The notes under the pieces were generated by a model, which saw only the letters and a list, made by a program, of their open reading frames with translations, was not told where the DNA came from and did not search any database. 7,565 nucleotides of DNA, taken from Candidatus Thioglobus sp. (GTDB lineage: Bacteria; Pseudomonadota; Gammaproteobacteria; PS1; Thioglobaceae). Below, one piece after another: positions 6,016-7,565 of this stretch. The stretch spans positions 1 through 7,565 of the forward strand of contig QOAB01000034.1 in the NCBI GenBank assembly GCA_003978285.1. The letters run 5' to 3'. Made by a program: the position numbers and the translations under genes. The first letter of the stretch is position 1. Each line of letters opens with the position of its first letter.

Positions 6016-7377
6016 ATGGCAAAAGCAAAAATAGAGTTTGTATGTAGAGTCTGTGGTGCATCGCACCATCAGTGGGCAGGGCAGTGTTTAGACTGCAAAG
6101 AATGGAACACTCTAGAAGAGGTGATCCTATCCCAAGCTACATCATCTAAACCTGAGAGTCTTAAAGACCTACCCCCGTCAAAAGTTCAAAATCTTTCCGC
6201 CATTAAATCTGAAAACAGGGCTAGATTAAGCACAGGTTTGAGTGAGCTTGATCGCACCCTTGGTGGTGGCTTAGTGGATGGCTCAGTTGTGTTGATTGGT
6301 GGTGACCCTGGTATTGGTAAGTCAACCCTAATCTTGCAAGCCATGGCTGCGATCAATAAAGACAACACGACTTTGTATGTGAGTGGTGAAGAATCAGCCG
6401 AACAAATTAGCGATAGGGCGATTCGTTTGGGTATTAACGAAGATATTTTGCTATTGAGTGAAACTCACTTAGAAAAAATTATTAAGCTGGCTAAAGAAGT
6501 GCAGCCCAAAGTTATTGTGATTGATTCAATCCAAACTATGGTGACTGATGGCTCAACTTCTGCGCCAGGTTCAGTAACTCAAGTGCGTGATTGCGCCGCA
6601 CAACTCACACAGTTTGCCAAGCAAACCAATACGATTTTACTCATGATTGGTCATGTGACTAAAGGCGGCGCTTTAGCTGGCCCAAGAATATTGGAGCACA
6701 TGGTCGATGCAGTCTTGTATTTTGAAGGCGATGCCGGTGGTCGTTATCGGATTATCCGTGCGGTGAAAAATCGTTTTGGCGCCGTGAATGAGATTAGTGT
6801 ATTTGCCATGGGCGAAACCGGCCTACAACAGGTGGACAATCCGTCAGCTATTTTCCTATCCAATCAAGCCAAACCATCGCCGGGATCGATGGTGATGGTC
6901 ACGCGTGAGGCAACTCGCCCGCTAATGATTGAAGTACAGGCTTTGGTTGACCAAGCCAGCGGCAACCCTAAACGTGTTTGCGTGGGTTTAGATCAAAATC
7001 GTTTGGCTTTGCAGCTCGCAGTACTGCATAAGCACGGCGGTGTGGCAACGCACGATCAAGACGTATTTGTGAATGTAGTGGGTGGCATTAAGGTGAATGA
7101 AACAGCATCTGACCTAGTGGTGATGTTAGCGATTATGTCCAGCCTTAGAGATAGAGTTATTCCCAACGATTGGATTGCTTTTGGTGAAGTTGGCTTAACT
7201 GGCGAGGTGCGCCCAGTTTACAATGCAATTGAGCGTTTATCAGAGGCGCAAAAGCACGGTTTTAAGGTGGCAATCATACCCAAGGGTAATCTACCTAAAA
7301 AGGCGCCTAAAGGGCTAAAAATAGTTCCGGTTGAATATTTGTATCAAGCCTTGCAGTATATGAGCGAGAATACTTAA
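6016..7377 (+). CDS. radA: DNA repair protein RadA (Sms)
   Basis: RadA is a RecA-like ATPase and helicase that promotes branch migration and processing of recombination intermediates. The 453-residue length is normal. The N-terminal zinc finger has C10/C13 (CRVC) and C24/C27 (CLDC). The RecA-like domain has Walker A GGDPGIGKST at 95-104, a Walker B strand VIVIDS at 166-171 and the RadA-specific KNRFG motif at 251-255. The C-terminal Lon-protease-like domain, from about residue 300, includes GLDQNRLALQLAVLHKHGGV (324-343) and the VGGIKVNE and FGEVGLTGEVRP segments. It starts 9 bases after the cytochrome stop without a clear ribosome-binding site, and the zinc finger position supports this ATG. 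The last four bases of the gene overlap the end of the convergent cobalamin gene. It looks intact. Confidence 0.98.
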   Translation: MAKAKIEFVCRVCGASHHQWAGQCLDCKEWNTLEEVILSQATSSKPESLKDLPPSKVQNLSAIKSENRARLSTGLSELDRTLGGGLVDGSVVLIGGDPGIGKSTLILQAMAAINKDNTTLYVSGEESAEQISDRAIRLGINEDILLLSETHLEKIIKLAKEVQPKVIVIDSIQTMVTDGSTSAPGSVTQVRDCAAQLTQFAKQTNTILLMIGHVTKGGALAGPRILEHMVDAVLYFEGDAGGRYRIIRAVKNRFGAVNEISVFAMGETGLQQVDNPSAIFLSNQAKPSPGSMVMVTREATRPLMIEVQALVDQASGNPKRVCVGLDQNRLALQLAVLHKHGGVATHDQDVFVNVVGGIKVNETASDLVVMLAIMSSLRDRVIPNDWIAFGEVGLTGEVRPVYNAIERLSEAQKHGFKVAIIPKGNLPKKAPKGLKIVPVEYLYQALQYMSENT

Positions 7378-7565
7378 AGGTCAATTCCTTTCTGTGCTTT
7401 GATGTTTTCTCTAAAAGCATGTTTGATATCTTTCACTTCACTCACAGTATCAGCAATTTCTATTAAACTTTCTGAAGCAGCTCGACCTGTAATCACTACG
7501 TGTTGATCTTTAGGGCGATTATTTAATGCATCTAGAATCTGTTGCTCATCAAGATACTTATAGCT
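7374..7565 (-). CDS. cobO: Corrinoid/cob(I)alamin adenosyltransferase, CobO/BtuR type (3' part)
   Basis: The minus strand is open from the right edge to a TAA at 7376-7374, giving the last 63 residues of a protein that in this family is roughly 170-200 residues. It transfers the adenosyl group of ATP to the cobalt of cob(I)yrinic acid a,c-diamide or cob(I)alamin to make adenosylcobalamin forms. The diagnostic C-terminal pattern is clear: KYLDEQQILDALNNRP, HVVITGRAA, IEIADTVSEV, IKHAFRENIKAQKGIDL. The usual family wording is VVITGRGAP and ADLVTEM...KHPF..GI.AQ.GIE, so residues around the loop are slightly changed. The P-loop lies outside the window. Whether it serves de novo synthesis or salvage cannot be told. 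It converges on radA, with a 4-base overlap of the two coding ends. Confidence 0.93.
   Translation of the reverse strand, partial: SYKYLDEQQILDALNNRPKDQHVVITGRAASESLIEIADTVSEVKDIKHAFRENIKAQKGIDL

Overview
The window is a compact, AT-rich stretch of a bacterial chromosome, almost certainly from a gammaproteobacterium. The GlyA and NrdR proteins closely follow the gammaproteobacterial pattern. The low GC content, a [NiFe]-hydrogenase maturation gene and a membrane-anchored DUF302 protein of a type I associate with sulfur oxidisers suggest a SUP05/Thioglobus-like free-living or symbiotic sulfur oxidiser. That placement is inference from remembered proteins, not from a search.

Layout, left to right. 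(1) Bases 1-359 hold the 3' end of hypE (hydrogenase cyanide-ligand synthesis), which enters from the left edge. (2) A membrane-anchored DUF302 protein lies at 419-1057. (3) A tight three-gene run follows at 1123-3176: msrA, a MoeB/ThiF-type E1-like adenylyltransferase overlapping it by 4 bases, and a DODA-type (LigB-fold) extradiol dioxygenase. (4) Bases 3177-3368 are a very AT-rich gap between convergent genes, with one clear inverted repeat. (5) A DJ-1/YajL-like gene on the minus strand (3369-3917) is divergent from glyA (3993 onward). (6) glyA, nrdR, a small secreted monoheme cytochrome c and radA follow in order on the plus strand with short gaps and probably form one operon. (7) The minus-strand 3' end of a cobalamin adenosyltransferase gene (cobO/btuR type) converges on radA, and the two stop codons overlap.

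Most genes are housekeeping: one-carbon metabolism (GlyA), control of ribonucleotide reductase (NrdR), recombination (RadA), methionine sulfoxide repair (MsrA), sulfur-carrier activation (MoeB/ThiF) and carbonyl-stress protection (DJ-1).

The most notable observation is at the 3' end of glyA. The frame stops at 5181-5183, yet the next 60 bases encode, in the -1 frame, the exact missing C-terminal tail of serine hydroxymethyltransferase. One missing base explains this. Restoring it gives a protein of 417 residues, which is the E. coli GlyA length. I saw no CRISPR array, mobile element, RNA gene or clearly novel defence or biosynthetic system.
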